DNA of 64,000 nt from Actinomycetota bacterium (GCA_018268595.1 JAFDWH010000001.1:144547-208546), one strand, 5' to 3'; positions 1 to 8,461 are shown, numbered from the stretch's first letter. Translations and numbers: made by a program. The notes: generated by a model from the letters alone, not told the origin.

Positions 1-331
1 CGAGGCGATCGAGGCGACGCTGGAGATCGGCGCGCGCCACGACCTCGACGCCTGCAGCTGGGGCCACGCCGGCGACGGCAACCTGCACGCGACGTTCCTG
101 CTCGACCGGCGCGACCCGGCGCAGGTCGCGCGCGCGGAGGCCGCGGCCGTCGAGCTGTTCCAACTGGCCGGCCGGCTCGGCGGGACGATCAGCGGCGAGC
201 ACGGCCTCGGCTGGGTCAAGCGCGGGCACCTCGGCGAGCAGTGGAGCCCCGCCGCGCTGCGGCTGCACGCGGCGATCAAGCGGACGCTCGACCCGAAGAA
301 CCTGCTGAACCCGGGCAAGAAGACGGGCTGA
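1..331 (+). CDS. FAD-linked oxidase C-terminal part (GlcD/glycolate oxidase family), 5'-truncated
   Basis: The last 109 residues of a protein that begins before the window; the reading frame starts at base 2 and stops at TGA 329-331. It carries the C-terminal signature of the FAD-linked oxidase family (GlcD, D-lactate dehydrogenase): a GHAGDGNLH stretch, then SGEHGLG and a closing DPKNLLNPGK block. Members oxidise 2-hydroxy acids such as glycolate or D-lactate with FAD as cofactor. The substrate cannot be told because the FAD-binding N-terminal half lies outside the window. Only 12 bases separate its stop from the stop of the convergent operon on the minus strand. Confidence 0.9.
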   Translation, partial: EAIEATLEIGARHDLDACSWGHAGDGNLHATFLLDRRDPAQVARAEAAAVELFQLAGRLGGTISGEHGLGWVKRGHLGEQWSPAALRLHAAIKRTLDPKNLLNPGKKTG

Positions 332-343
332 CGCCCGCCGCGC

Positions 344-565
344 TCAGAAGTAGCGCGGCCAGAGATAGATGACGGCGGCGCCGGCGAGGACCCCCACGCC
401 GACGAACGCGCCGAGCACCCACAGCGACAGCAGTCCGGCGACGACCCGCTCCCACGCGCGCTCGTAGGAGGAGACGACCGGCACGAGCACGAGGCCGACG
501 AACGTCGCGAGGCCGGCGACGCCGGCGCAGATCGCGACGAGCTGGGTGATCGCGTCGTGGCTCAT
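344..565 (-). CDS. small two-helix membrane protein, last gene of the rsmI operon
   Basis: A 73-residue protein starting MSHDAITQL, with two hydrophobic segments at about residues 8-32 and 42-67 separated by a short charged loop (YERAWER), so it should be an integral membrane protein with both ends on the same side. Its ATG overlaps the ispE stop codon as ATGA (562-565), so it is translationally coupled to ispE. I recognise no family and assign no function. Its position at the end of an RNA-modification and isoprenoid operon gives no clear clue to its job. Confidence 0.7.
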   Translation of the reverse strand: MSHDAITQLVAICAGVAGLATFVGLVLVPVVSSYERAWERVVAGLLSLWVLGAFVGVGVLAGAAVIYLWPRYF

Positions 566-1524
566 GCGCTCTGCGGATCGTCCCACACCCCGCGGACCGC
601 CGCGAACGCGGCGTCGACCGGGTGGGCGCCGGTCGCGCCCGGGAAGCGGTCGCGCAGCTCGCGCGCCGCGTCCTCCGCCGCCGCCGGCCCGTCCGGCCCG
701 AGGAAGAGGCCGACGACAGTCGGGCCGGAGCCGGACACCAGCGCGTGGTCGGCGCCGGCCGCGCGCGCCGCCGCGAGCGCCGCGTCGATCGACGGGCACA
801 GCGAGCGGGCGGCCGGCTCGAGATCGTTGACGAGCAGCGCGGCGGGCAGCTCGCCGCGCGCGAGCGCCGCCTCGACCTCGGCGCGCCGCGCCGCCAGCTC
901 CGCGGCGCTGCGCGGCAGCCCGAGCCGGTCGGCCGCGCGGAACACGTCGGGCGTGGAGAGCGCATGCGGCGAGGGCAGCACGAGCGCGCCGTGCGGCGGC
1001 AGCGGCGGGAGCGGTCGCACGTCCTCGCCGGCGCCGCCGACAAGCACCGGCCCGGGCGCGACCTGCGACGGGACGTCGGCGCCGAGGAGCGGCGCGAGCT
1101 GCGCGAGCAGGGGATCGCCCGCACCGCGGCCGGCCGCGTGCGCGACGAGCCGCAGCGCGGCGGCGGCGTCGCCCGAGCCGCCACCCATGCCGGCCGCGAC
1201 CGGCACGCGCTTGGCGATCGTCAGCCGCAGCGGCGGCCCCTCCCAGCCGCTCACGGCGCGGAACGCGGCGAGCGCCTCGCCGGCGAGGTTCGGCCCCTCG
1301 ACGCCGGCGCACACGACCTCGTCCTCGCCCGCGGCGCAGCCCATGTCGCCCGCCCCCACCGCGGCGGCGAGCGGCGCCCCGCCGGGCAGCGGCTCGAGCG
1401 TCAGCTCGTCCGCCAGCGACAGCGGCTCGATCACGCTGACCAGCTCGTGCAGCCCGTCGGCGCGCGTCTCGCCGAGGAACAGGCAGAGGTTCGTCTTGCC
1501 GGGCGCGAGCGCGGTGAGCGTCAT
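562..1524 (-). CDS. ispE: 4-diphosphocytidyl-2-C-methyl-D-erythritol kinase
   Basis: A 320-residue GHMP kinase of the non-mevalonate (MEP) isoprenoid pathway, phosphorylating CDP-methylerythritol at the 2-hydroxyl. The N-terminus APGKTNLCLFL and the glycine-rich ATP loop PVAAGMGGGSGDAAAALR (near residues 95-112) are characteristic, and the C-terminal VSGSGPTVVGLF segment completes the fold. The ATG at 1524 overlaps the rsmA stop as ATGA. The rsmA-ispE order is a common actinobacterial arrangement. A much longer open frame continues upstream but is only the shadow of rsmA. Confidence 0.95.
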   Translation of the reverse strand: MTLTALAPGKTNLCLFLGETRADGLHELVSVIEPLSLADELTLEPLPGGAPLAAAVGAGDMGCAAGEDEVVCAGVEGPNLAGEALAAFRAVSGWEGPPLRLTIAKRVPVAAGMGGGSGDAAAALRLVAHAAGRGAGDPLLAQLAPLLGADVPSQVAPGPVLVGGAGEDVRPLPPLPPHGALVLPSPHALSTPDVFRAADRLGLPRSAAELAARRAEVEAALARGELPAALLVNDLEPAARSLCPSIDAALAAARAAGADHALVSGSGPTVVGLFLGPDGPAAAEDAARELRDRFPGATGAHPVDAAFAAVRGVWDDPQSA

Positions 1525-2402
1525 GCGCCCGGCTCCGGCTCCCCAGCTGCGCCGCCGCGCGCACGCGGCGCCTCCGCCACGGCCTCCCACAGCTCGCGCA
1601 GCCGCTCCGGCGCGAGCCGCTCGGCGCGCACGTCGAGCGGCTCGCCGAGCGCCTCCAGCGCCGTGCGCACGGCGTCGCGGTCGGCCGCGCCCGCGAGCGC
1701 GAGCGAGCGCGCGAGCGCCTTGCGGCGGTGCGCGAACGCGCCCTGCACGAACGCGCGCAGCGCCGGCGGCACCGGCTCGGCGCCGGCCCGCCGCGCAAGC
1801 CCGACGAGCACCGAGTCGACGTTCGGCACCGGGAAGAACACCTGCCGCGAGATGCCCCGCAGCACGCGCACCTCGCAGGCAAGCTGGGCGAGCACCGACG
1901 GCACCCCGTACGCGCCCGTCCCGGCTTGCGCGGCGAAGCGCTCGCCGACCTCCTTCTGCACCATCGCGACCCAGCGTGTCACGGTCGGGAGCTGCTCGAC
2001 CGTGCGCAGGATCGCGCCGGCTGCGATCCCATACGGCAGGTTCGCGACGACCTTGGTGGGCGCGGGCGCCAACGCCGCCAGATCGAGGGTCATCGCGTCC
2101 GCCAGCCACAGCGTCGCGCGCTCGCCGAACGGGTCGAGCGCGTCGCGCAGCGCCGGCTCCAGCGAGCGATCCACCTCCACGACGTGCACGTGCGCGACGC
2201 GCGCCGCCAGGTGCTCGGACAGCACGCCGACGCCGCCGCCGATCTCCAGCACGACGTCGTCGGGCGTCAGCTCCGCCGCGCGCGCGATCACGTCGAGGAT
2301 GTTCGAGTCGATCAGGAAGTTCTGGCCGAGGTCGCGCTTCGGCCGCACCCCGAACCGCCGCACGCGGCGCAGCGTCGGCTGAGTCGGCTCGGGCGCGCTC
2401 AC
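1521..2402 (-). CDS. rsmA: 16S rRNA (adenine1518/1519-N6)-dimethyltransferase RsmA (KsgA)
   Basis: A 293-residue SAM-dependent methyltransferase that dimethylates two adjacent adenines in helix 45 of 16S rRNA during small-subunit assembly. Visible motifs are the N-terminal RPKRDLGQNFL segment, SAM motif I VLEIGGGVGVLSEHL and catalytic motif IV NLPYGIA. The start chosen is a GTG at 2402, giving MSAPEPTQ, because it overlaps the tatD stop as GTGA, the same junction type used elsewhere in this operon. The length fits the family. Loss of this enzyme confers kasugamycin resistance in other bacteria. Confidence 0.95.
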   Translation of the reverse strand: MSAPEPTQPTLRRVRRFGVRPKRDLGQNFLIDSNILDVIARAAELTPDDVVLEIGGGVGVLSEHLAARVAHVHVVEVDRSLEPALRDALDPFGERATLWLADAMTLDLAALAPAPTKVVANLPYGIAAGAILRTVEQLPTVTRWVAMVQKEVGERFAAQAGTGAYGVPSVLAQLACEVRVLRGISRQVFFPVPNVDSVLVGLARRAGAEPVPPALRAFVQGAFAHRRKALARSLALAGAADRDAVRTALEALGEPLDVRAERLAPERLRELWEAVAEAPRARGGAAGEPEPGA

Positions 2403-3154
2403 CAGCCGAACAGCTCGGCGGCGTTGCGCTCGACCTGCGCCTCGAGCGCCTCGTAGGCGACGCCGCGCTCGGCCGCGAGCGCCTCCGCCGTGAGCGTCAC
2501 ATTCGCCGGCTGGTTGCGCTCCTTGCGCACCGCCTGCGGCGTCAGGTACGGCGCGTCGGTCTCGACCAGCAGCTTGTCGTCGGGGACCCGCTTCGCCGCC
2601 TCGCGCAGCGCGCCGTTCGGCGGGTAGGTGACGTTGCCGGCGAACGAGATCCAATACCCGCGCGCGACGCACTCCTCGACGCGGTCGGCCATCGAGAAGC
2701 AGTGCAGGATCACGCGCACGCCGTGCGGGTCGGCCTCGGCCGCGAGCTGGTCGAGCGTCTGCTGGTCGGCCGTGCGCGTGTGGATCACGAGCGGCTTGCC
2801 GGTCGCGCGCGCGAGGCCGATCTGCGCGCTGAACGCGCGCGCCTGGTCGCTCGCCGGGGCCCAGTCGCGGTGGAAGTCGAGGCCGGTCTCGCCGATCGCG
2901 CGGCAGCGCGGGTGCGCCGCGAGCGCCTCCAGCTCGGCGAGGTCGGCGGCGTCGAAGCCGGTCGCGTGGTTCGGGTGGCGGCCGATCGCGACGTACACCT
3001 GCGGGAAGTCCTCCGCGAGCGCGAGCGCGGCGCGGCACGAGTCGCCGTCGGTCCCGACCGTCAGCATCCGCCGCACGCCGACCCGCTCCGCCGCGCGGAC
3101 CAGCTCCTCCGGCGAGGGCGCGCACGACGTCAGGTGGGTGTGGCTGTCGATCAC
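2399..3154 (-). CDS. TatD-family metal-dependent hydrolase (YcfH-like)
   Basis: A 251-residue TIM-barrel metal hydrolase with the TatD pattern: the HTHL metal motif at residues 5-8, GETGLDFH near residue 90, an internal HTR, HCFS, and ETDAPYL near residue 207. Family members are DNases or D-aminoacyl-tRNA deacylase-like enzymes; the exact substrate is not deducible. The start is a GTG overlapping the metG stop as GTGA. The metG-tatD-rsmA order is widely conserved in bacteria, which supports the call. Confidence 0.92.
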   Translation of the reverse strand: MIDSHTHLTSCAPSPEELVRAAERVGVRRMLTVGTDGDSCRAALALAEDFPQVYVAIGRHPNHATGFDAADLAELEALAAHPRCRAIGETGLDFHRDWAPASDQARAFSAQIGLARATGKPLVIHTRTADQQTLDQLAAEADPHGVRVILHCFSMADRVEECVARGYWISFAGNVTYPPNGALREAAKRVPDDKLLVETDAPYLTPQAVRKERNQPANVTLTAEALAAERGVAYEALEAQVERNAAELFGW

Positions 3155-4653
3155 TGCGGCTTCGGGAACAGCGGCTCGAGCGCGCCGACCGCGCCGCCCC
3201 AGCCGGTCGCGGCGAGCGCTGCGCCGTCATAGGACAGCTCGGGCCGGCCCAGCGCGTCGAGCAGCTTGTGCGTGCTGAGCGGCATGTAGGGGTGCAGCAG
3301 CACGGTGATCGCGCGCAGCCCCTCGGCGAGCGTCGCCAGCGTGACGTCGAGCGCGTCCGCCTGCGCCGCGTCCTTCGCCTGCACCCACGGCGCGCGCTCC
3401 TCGACGTAGCGGTTGAGCCGCCGCACGCGCTGCCAGATCGCCTCGAGCGCCTGCGACAGCTCGACGCGGTCGAGCAGCGCCGCGACCTCGCCGGCGAGCC
3501 CGTCGAAGTCGGCCGCCAGCTCGGCGTCGAGCGCCGCCTGCGGCACGACGCCGCCCCGATAGCGCGCGATCATCGCGAGCGTGCGGCTCGCAAGGTTGCC
3601 GTACTCGTTCGCCAGCTCGTTCGCGTAGCGCGCCTCGAAGCCGGCCGTCGAGACCGAGCCGTCCTGCCCGAACGAGACCTCGCGGAAGCAGTAGTAGCGC
3701 AGCGCGTCGGTGCCGAACTGCTCCATCACCGCGAACGGGTCGAGCACGTTGCCGAGCGACTTGCTCATCTTCTCGCCGTCCATCAGCAGGAAGCCGTGCA
3801 CGAACAGCCGTCGCGGCAGCTCGAGCCCGGCCGCCATCAGCAGCGCCGGCCAGTAGATCGCGTGGAACTTGAGGATGTCCTTGCCGATCAGGTGCACGTC
3901 GGCCGGCCAGAACGTGCCGGTGAGGTCCTTCCCCTCACGCGCGAAGCCGAGCGCGGTGACGTAGTTGAGCAGCGCGTCGAACCACACGTAGAAGACGTGG
4001 TCCGGGTCCCACGGCACCGGCACGCCCCAGCTCAGCTTCCCGCGCGAGAGCGAGACGTCGCGCAGGCCCTGCTCGACGAACGAGCGCGCCTCGTTGAGCC
4101 GCGCGACGGGCGCGACGAACGGCGACCCCTGGGCCAGCAGCCGCTCGAGCGGCTCCTGGAAGGCGGACAGGCGGAAGAACCAGTTCTCCTCCTGCTCGCG
4201 GTCGAGCGGGATGTGGTGGATCGGGCAGGTGTTGCCCGCGGCGATCTCGCTGTCGGACTTGAAGTCGGCGCAGCGCGGGCAGTACCAGCCCTCGTACGTG
4301 CCGAGGTACGTGTGCCCGTTGTCGTGCACGCGCTGCATCACCTCCTGCACGCGCGCGCCGTGACGCGGGTCGGAGGTGCGGATGAAGAAGTCGTTGCTCG
4401 CCTCGAGCTGCGGCATCAGCGCCTCGAAGCGGGCGGCGTTCTCGTCCGCGAGCTGCTTCGGCGTCGTGCCCGCTCTCTCGGCCGCGAGCGCGACCGGCTC
4501 GCCGTGCTCGTCGGTGCCGGTGAGGAAGAAGACGTCCTCGCCGCGCTGGCGCATGTGCCGCGCGAGCACGTCGGCGGCGATCGTCGTGTACGCGTGCCCC
4601 ATGTGGGGCTGCGCGTTGACGTAGTAGATCGGGGTGGTGACGTAGTAGCCCAC
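3151..4653 (-). CDS. metG: methionyl-tRNA synthetase
   Basis: A 500-residue class I aminoacyl-tRNA synthetase. It shows the HIGH signature as HMGH at residues 17-20, a zinc-type insert with CPRC and a following CPIHH, and the KMSKS loop as EKMSKSLGN near residue 300. The C-terminal tRNA-binding (EMAP-like) domain of the long enzymes is absent, so it is the short form. The start is GTG at 4653, 14 bases after the rsmI stop; no ATG in frame is better placed. It is the second gene of the rsmI operon. Confidence 0.96.
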   Translation of the reverse strand: MGYYVTTPIYYVNAQPHMGHAYTTIAADVLARHMRQRGEDVFFLTGTDEHGEPVALAAERAGTTPKQLADENAARFEALMPQLEASNDFFIRTSDPRHGARVQEVMQRVHDNGHTYLGTYEGWYCPRCADFKSDSEIAAGNTCPIHHIPLDREQEENWFFRLSAFQEPLERLLAQGSPFVAPVARLNEARSFVEQGLRDVSLSRGKLSWGVPVPWDPDHVFYVWFDALLNYVTALGFAREGKDLTGTFWPADVHLIGKDILKFHAIYWPALLMAAGLELPRRLFVHGFLLMDGEKMSKSLGNVLDPFAVMEQFGTDALRYYCFREVSFGQDGSVSTAGFEARYANELANEYGNLASRTLAMIARYRGGVVPQAALDAELAADFDGLAGEVAALLDRVELSQALEAIWQRVRRLNRYVEERAPWVQAKDAAQADALDVTLATLAEGLRAITVLLHPYMPLSTHKLLDALGRPELSYDGAALAATGWGGAVGALEPLFPKPQ

Positions 4654-4667
4654 GGCGGAGCAGAAGC

Positions 4668-5483
4668 CTAGTCGGCCGCCCCGTCCGTCAGCGCGCGGTA
4701 GAGCGCGTTCGCCGGCACGCCCGTCAACTCGGCCACGACGCCGGCCGCCGGACGCGGCTTCGCGCCGGCCTCGACGAGGCGGCGCAGCGCGTCGAGCGCC
4801 GGCTCGAGCGGCGCCTCGACCGTGGGCGCGGCGCCGACGACCAGCACGACCTCGCCCTTCGGCGCCTGCGCGGCATAGCGCTCGGCCAGCTCGGCGGCGC
4901 TGCCGCGCACGACCTCCTCGTGCAGCTTCGTCAGCTCGCGGCAGACGGCGACCGGCCGCTCCGCGTCGGCCTCGGCCAGGACCGCGAGCGAGGCCGCCAC
5001 GCGATGCGGCGACTCGAACGCGACGAGCGTCTCCGGCGTCGCGAACGCGCGCTCCAGCTCGCCCTTCTTGCGCGGGAGGAAGCCGGCGAAGCGCCAGCGC
5101 TCGGCCGGCAGCGCGCTCGCGACGAGCGCGGCGAGCGCGGCGCTCGGACCCGGCAGCACCTCGACCGCGAGCCCGGCGGCGACGCACGCCTGCACGAGCA
5201 GGAAGCCGGGGTCGGACACGAGCGGCATGCCGGCGTCGGAGACGAGCGCGACGTTCGCGCCCGCCTGCATCCGTCTCACCAGCTCGGCGGCGCGCTCACG
5301 CTCGTTGTGCTCGTGGTAGCTGAGCAGCTCTGAGGACACCCCGTAACGGTCGAGCAGCGTGCGCGTGCGGCGCGTGTCCTCGCAGGCGATCAGGTCGGCC
5401 TCGCGCAGCGCCGACAGCACGCGCAGCGTGACGTCCTCCAGGTTGCCGATCGGCGTCGGGCAGACGATCAGGCGGCCGGGCAT
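4668..5483 (-). CDS. rsmI: 16S rRNA (cytidine1402-2'-O)-methyltransferase RsmI
   Basis: A 271-residue tetrapyrrole-methylase-fold enzyme that 2'-O-methylates C1402 in the ribosomal decoding site. The opening RLIVCPTPIGNLEDVTLR, then ACEDTRRTRTLL, SYHEHNE and VALVSDAGMPLVSDPG, are family hallmarks. The ATG at 5483 is chosen because it places the conserved strand directly after the start; the frame is open for another 30 codons upstream. It heads the six-gene minus-strand operon, whose promoter should lie in 5484-5649. Confidence 0.95.
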   Translation of the reverse strand: MPGRLIVCPTPIGNLEDVTLRVLSALREADLIACEDTRRTRTLLDRYGVSSELLSYHEHNERERAAELVRRMQAGANVALVSDAGMPLVSDPGFLLVQACVAAGLAVEVLPGPSAALAALVASALPAERWRFAGFLPRKKGELERAFATPETLVAFESPHRVAASLAVLAEADAERPVAVCRELTKLHEEVVRGSAAELAERYAAQAPKGEVVLVVGAAPTVEAPLEPALDALRRLVEAGAKPRPAAGVVAELTGVPANALYRALTDGAAD

Positions 5484-5649
5484 CAGTGGTTCGTCCTCGG
5501 ATGTGGCGGTTCGAACGGCGAGGTCCGGGGGTTGCCAGGCAAGGACGCAGGGAGGGTGTAATGGCAGAGCCATTGCCCCGACCGAGGACGCCGCATGGCG
5601 ACCATCCGGGCCCGCTGTTCGGGGCGCGACATCCGGGGGCGGGCCACCA
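5484..5649. other. intergenic region upstream of the rsmI operon with two small inverted repeats
   Basis: This 166-base gap lies between the rsmI start and the ROK kinase stop, both on the minus strand. It contains two short perfect inverted repeats, TTGCC-A-GGCAA at 5532-5542 and AATGGC-AGA-GCCATT at 5560-5574. I see no convincing -35/-10 pair and no gene that is better than a shadow. It presumably holds the promoter for rsmI; the repeats could be operator half-sites or incidental. Confidence 0.4.
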
Positions 5650-6618
5650 TCAGTGCACCGCGCCCCGCGCGCCCTCGAACGCCAGCGCCGCCGCGCCCAC
5701 GAGCCCGGCCTCGACGCCGAACTGCGCCGGCACGATCCGCGCGTGCCGCGACATCGTCGGCAGCGCGCGCCGCACCGCCTCCGCGCGCGCCGGCGCGAGC
5801 AGCAACTCGCCGGCCGCGATCACGCCGCCGCCGATCACTACGACGTCGGGGTTGAAGATGTTCAGGTAGCTGGCGATGCCGACGCCGAGGCGCGTGCCGA
5901 TCAGCGTCAGCGCCTCGACCGCCGCCGTGTCGCCGTCGTGCGCGAGCTCGGTGATCAGCGCCCCGGTCACCGCGCGGCCGTCCGCGAGCGCGCGGCCGAG
6001 CGCGGAGTCCGGCTGCTCGCCGGCGATCCGCCGTCCCTCGCGCGCGAGCGCGGTGCCGGACGCGAGCGTCTCGAGGCAGCCGTTGTTGGGGCAGTGCCCC
6101 TGGCACGGCGGCCCGTCGACGTCGATCGTGATGTGGCCCAGCTCGGCGCCGGCGCCGATCGCGCCGCGGTACGGGGCGCCACCGAGGACCAGGCCGCCGC
6201 CGATGCCGGTGCCGATCGTCAGCAGCACGACGTCGCTCGCGCCGCGCGCGGCGCCCGCGCGCCACTCGGCGAGGGCGGCCACGTTGGCGTCGTTGTCGAC
6301 CTCGACCGGCAGGCCCAGCCGCTCCGCCATCAGGTCGCGGAACGGCACGTCTCTGAGCGGCAGGTTCACCGCCATCGTCGCCATCCCGCGGCGCTGGTCG
6401 ATCAGGCAGGGGATGCCGAAGCCGACCGCGACGACCTCGTGCGTCGTCGCCGCGCGCGCCTCCTCGACCGCCTCGACGGCGGCGTCGAGCAGCTCGTGCT
6501 GGGTCAGCCCGTGCACCGCGCGGTGGACGCGGTGGTGGACGCCCCACTCGCCGTCGACGACCCCGGCGAGCAGCTTCGTGCCGCCGAGATCGACCCCGAT
6601 AACGCACTCCAGCGACAT
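5650..6618 (-). CDS. ROK-family sugar kinase (glucokinase-like)
   Basis: A 322-residue kinase of the ROK family. It has the ATP-binding phosphate loop DLGGTKLLAG near the N-terminus and the ROK zinc signature GHCPNNGCLE in the middle, while GTGIGGGLV matches the adenosine region. In actinobacteria such enzymes phosphorylate glucose, but N-acetylmannosamine and allose kinases look alike, so glucose is an inference. No helix-turn-helix precedes the kinase domain, so it is an enzyme and not a ROK repressor. The ATG lies 7 bases after a TATAGT -10 box, implying a nearly leaderless mRNA. Confidence 0.88.
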   Translation of the reverse strand: MSLECVIGVDLGGTKLLAGVVDGEWGVHHRVHRAVHGLTQHELLDAAVEAVEEARAATTHEVVAVGFGIPCLIDQRRGMATMAVNLPLRDVPFRDLMAERLGLPVEVDNDANVAALAEWRAGAARGASDVVLLTIGTGIGGGLVLGGAPYRGAIGAGAELGHITIDVDGPPCQGHCPNNGCLETLASGTALAREGRRIAGEQPDSALGRALADGRAVTGALITELAHDGDTAAVEALTLIGTRLGVGIASYLNIFNPDVVVIGGGVIAAGELLLAPARAEAVRRALPTMSRHARIVPAQFGVEAGLVGAAALAFEGARGAVH

Positions 6619-6625
6619 CTCGGCC

Positions 6626-6633
6626 ACTATAGA
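6626..6633. promoter_or_regulatory. shared -10 region of divergent ROK kinase / LCP promoters
   Basis: The 8 bases ACTATAGA read as TATAGA on the plus strand (6628-6633, 5 bases before the LCP ATG) and as TATAGT on the minus strand (6626-6631, 7 bases before the ROK ATG). Both genes would be transcribed from one nearly symmetric -10 site, with transcripts starting at or beside the start codon. Confidence 0.6.
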
Positions 6634-6638
6634 ACGGC

Positions 6639-7757
6639 ATGGCTGACGACCGGGGACCCGTCCCCTACACCCGCTATCGGTCGAAGCCGCCGGGTCTGCG
6701 CGAGCGGCTGCGCGGCGAGGAGGCCGGCCTCGACGAGCTGCGCGAGCGCGAAGCGCCGCCGCCGGGACGGCGCGGCGGCGCACCGCTCGGGCGCGGCGGC
6801 GGCGGCCGCCTGCCGCGCCGCATCCGCCCCCGCCGCGTGCTGCTGTGGGTCGTGCTGGCGCTCGGCGCGTGGCTCGTGCTCTCGCTCGTGCTGTTCCTCG
6901 TCAGCGCGCAGATCGAGCGCGGCAAGGTCTCGAGCGAGGCGAAGGCGGCGCTCAGATCGGCGGGCTTCCCGCTCACCTCGGCCAACACGATCCTGCTGCT
7001 CGGCTCCGACGCGCGTCCCGCCGGCTCGAAGGAGCCGGGCGCGAACCCGGGCGGTCCGAGCCGCTCGGACACGATCATGCTGTGGCGCGTCGGCGGCGGG
7101 CACGCGGCGCGCCTCTCGATCCCGCGCGACACGGTCGTCGACATCCCCGGCCACGGGCAGGCGAAGATCAACGCGGCCTACGCGTACGGCGGCGCGGCCC
7201 TGTCGATCCGGACGATCGAGCAGTACCTCGGCATCCCGATCAACCACCTGGTCGAGGTCGACTTCACGAACTTCCCGAAGCTCGTCGACGCGCTCGGCGG
7301 GGTCGACGTGAAGACCGGCCGCATCTGCTCGAAGATCAACGGCGGCCGCGAGAACGGCGGCGTGACGCTCGACCTGTCCGCCGGCACGAACCACCTCAAC
7401 GGCAGACAGGCGCTCGCGCTCGCGCGCACGCGCAAGAACTCCTGCAACCCCGCGGAGGATGACCTCACGCGCGCGAAGCGCCAGCAGCAGATCCTGTCGG
7501 CGATGAAGGGCAGCCTGCTGTCGCCGATGAGCTTCGTGCGGCTGCCGTGGATCTCGTGGTACACGCCGAAGACGCTGCACACCGACATGGGCGGCCCGAC
7601 GCTGCTCGGCTTCTTCGCCGCCGCGGCGGCGAGCGGCTCGCCGCCGGTCGAGGTGCTCAAGCCCTCGGCGTACGTGACGCTGCCCGACGGCGAGTCGGCG
7701 CTGCAGGTCTCCGACGCCGAGAAGCAGGCGGCGGTGCGGCGCTTCCTCGACGGCTGA
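6639..7757 (+). CDS. LytR-CpsA-Psr (LCP) family cell-wall glycopolymer transferase
   Basis: A 372-residue membrane-anchored protein. An Arg- and Gly-rich cytoplasmic tail is followed by one transmembrane helix at about residues 67-89, then an extracellular LCP domain beginning near residue 123 (NTILLLGSDARP), with the conserved RLSIPRDTVVDIP and NAAYAYGG segments and GRQALALARTR. LCP enzymes move undecaprenyl-linked glycopolymers onto peptidoglycan. This fits a cell with the large polysaccharide locus found further along the window, although the two are far apart. Confidence 0.93.
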   Translation: MADDRGPVPYTRYRSKPPGLRERLRGEEAGLDELREREAPPPGRRGGAPLGRGGGGRLPRRIRPRRVLLWVVLALGAWLVLSLVLFLVSAQIERGKVSSEAKAALRSAGFPLTSANTILLLGSDARPAGSKEPGANPGGPSRSDTIMLWRVGGGHAARLSIPRDTVVDIPGHGQAKINAAYAYGGAALSIRTIEQYLGIPINHLVEVDFTNFPKLVDALGGVDVKTGRICSKINGGRENGGVTLDLSAGTNHLNGRQALALARTRKNSCNPAEDDLTRAKRQQQILSAMKGSLLSPMSFVRLPWISWYTPKTLHTDMGGPTLLGFFAAAAASGSPPVEVLKPSAYVTLPDGESALQVSDAEKQAAVRRFLDG

Positions 7758-7763
7758 GCGGCG

Positions 7764-8213
7764 TCAGCCGGCGACGACGACGAAGCGCCAGCGCGCGACG
7801 ACCGCGCCGTCGACCCGCCAGCCGACGACGTAGCTGCCGCGCGGGAAGCGCAGCGGCGTGACGGTGGCCGTGCCGGCGGCGCCGGTCGTGACGGTGAAGC
7901 AGGTGCGGACGCGCGCGCCGTCGCGGCGGCGCACGCAGGTTCGCACCTTCGTGCCGTCGCGCTCGGCGTCGGTGAAGAGGAGGTCGGCCGCCGCACGGTG
8001 GTCCGCGCCGCTCGTGGCGAGGCGGTGCGTCGGGTTGCGCAGCGCGTCGGTGACCTCGCCGCTGAAGCGCGCGCGGCCGGTGGCGCCGGCGGACGCCGGC
8101 AGCAGCGCGAGCGCGAGCAGGCCGAGCGCGGCGCTACGCCGCGCTGCTCGCGGTGCCGGCGTCGGCCTTCTTCGCGCCGGCGTCGGACTTGCCGGTGTCG
8201 CTCTTCGCCCCAT
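7764..8213 (-). CDS. putative secreted protein of unknown function
   Basis: A 149-residue frame with an Arg/Pro-rich N-terminus, a hydrophobic stretch (LGLLALALLPASAGA) ending in a likely signal-peptidase site, and a mature part of about 100 residues with two Cys and a beta-rich C-terminus (GSYVVGWRVDGAVV). It would be exported. The only good start, ATG at 8213, makes it overlap the fmdB-like gene by 80 bases, which is unusual; no ATG, GTG or TTG lies between that and the hydrophobic core. The start is therefore uncertain. No family is recognised. Confidence 0.6.
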   Translation of the reverse strand: MGRRATPASPTPARRRPTPAPRAARRSAALGLLALALLPASAGATGRARFSGEVTDALRNPTHRLATSGADHRAAADLLFTDAERDGTKVRTCVRRRDGARVRTCFTVTTGAAGTATVTPLRFPRGSYVVGWRVDGAVVARWRFVVVAG

Positions 8214-8451
8214 CGCCGCTCTTCGCTCTGCTGTCCCCCGTACCCTCGCCGGCGCTCTTCTCACGCGCCCGCTTCTTCGTGCCGTAGTCGGTGTTGTAGA
8301 AGCCCGAGCCCTTGAAGTGGACCGCGGGCGCGTGCAGCACGCGCACGGCGGGCGCCGCGCAGACCTCGCAGGAGTCGAGCGCGTCGTCGCTCATGCGCTG
8401 GATCACCTCGAAGGTGTGCCCCTTCTCGCAGCGGTACTCGTAGATCGGCAT
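8134..8451 (-). CDS. FmdB-family zinc ribbon protein, CIRCE-controlled
   Basis: A 105-residue protein whose first 55 residues match the FmdB/CxxC_CXXC_SSSS regulatory-type zinc ribbon: MPIYEYRCEKGHTFEV, then MSDDALDSCEVC. The first metal knuckle is C-E-K-G-H, not the usual CxxCG, so one Cys ligand may be replaced by His. Then GSGFYNTDYG and a low-complexity tail rich in Lys, Asp, Gly and Ala follow, as is common in the family. Function is unknown, though some members sit near amidase/formamidase operons. A TATGAT -10 box lies 10 bases before the ATG and a CIRCE operator overlaps its -35 region, which points to heat-shock (HrcA) control. Confidence 0.88.
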   Translation of the reverse strand: MPIYEYRCEKGHTFEVIQRMSDDALDSCEVCAAPAVRVLHAPAVHFKGSGFYNTDYGTKKRAREKSAGEGTGDSRAKSGDGAKSDTGKSDAGAKKADAGTASSAA

Positions 8452-8461
8452 GGCCGCGGAG

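Noticed and set aside
5560..5574. AATGGC/GCCATT inverted repeat as a riboswitch or terminator
   Set aside because: The stem is only 6 bp and lies upstream of rsmI with no T tract or recognised aptamer; kept only as a note on the intergenic region.
5359..7311. 650-codon plus-strand frame
   Set aside because: It is antisense to rsmI and the ROK kinase and runs out of frame through the LCP gene; no domain.
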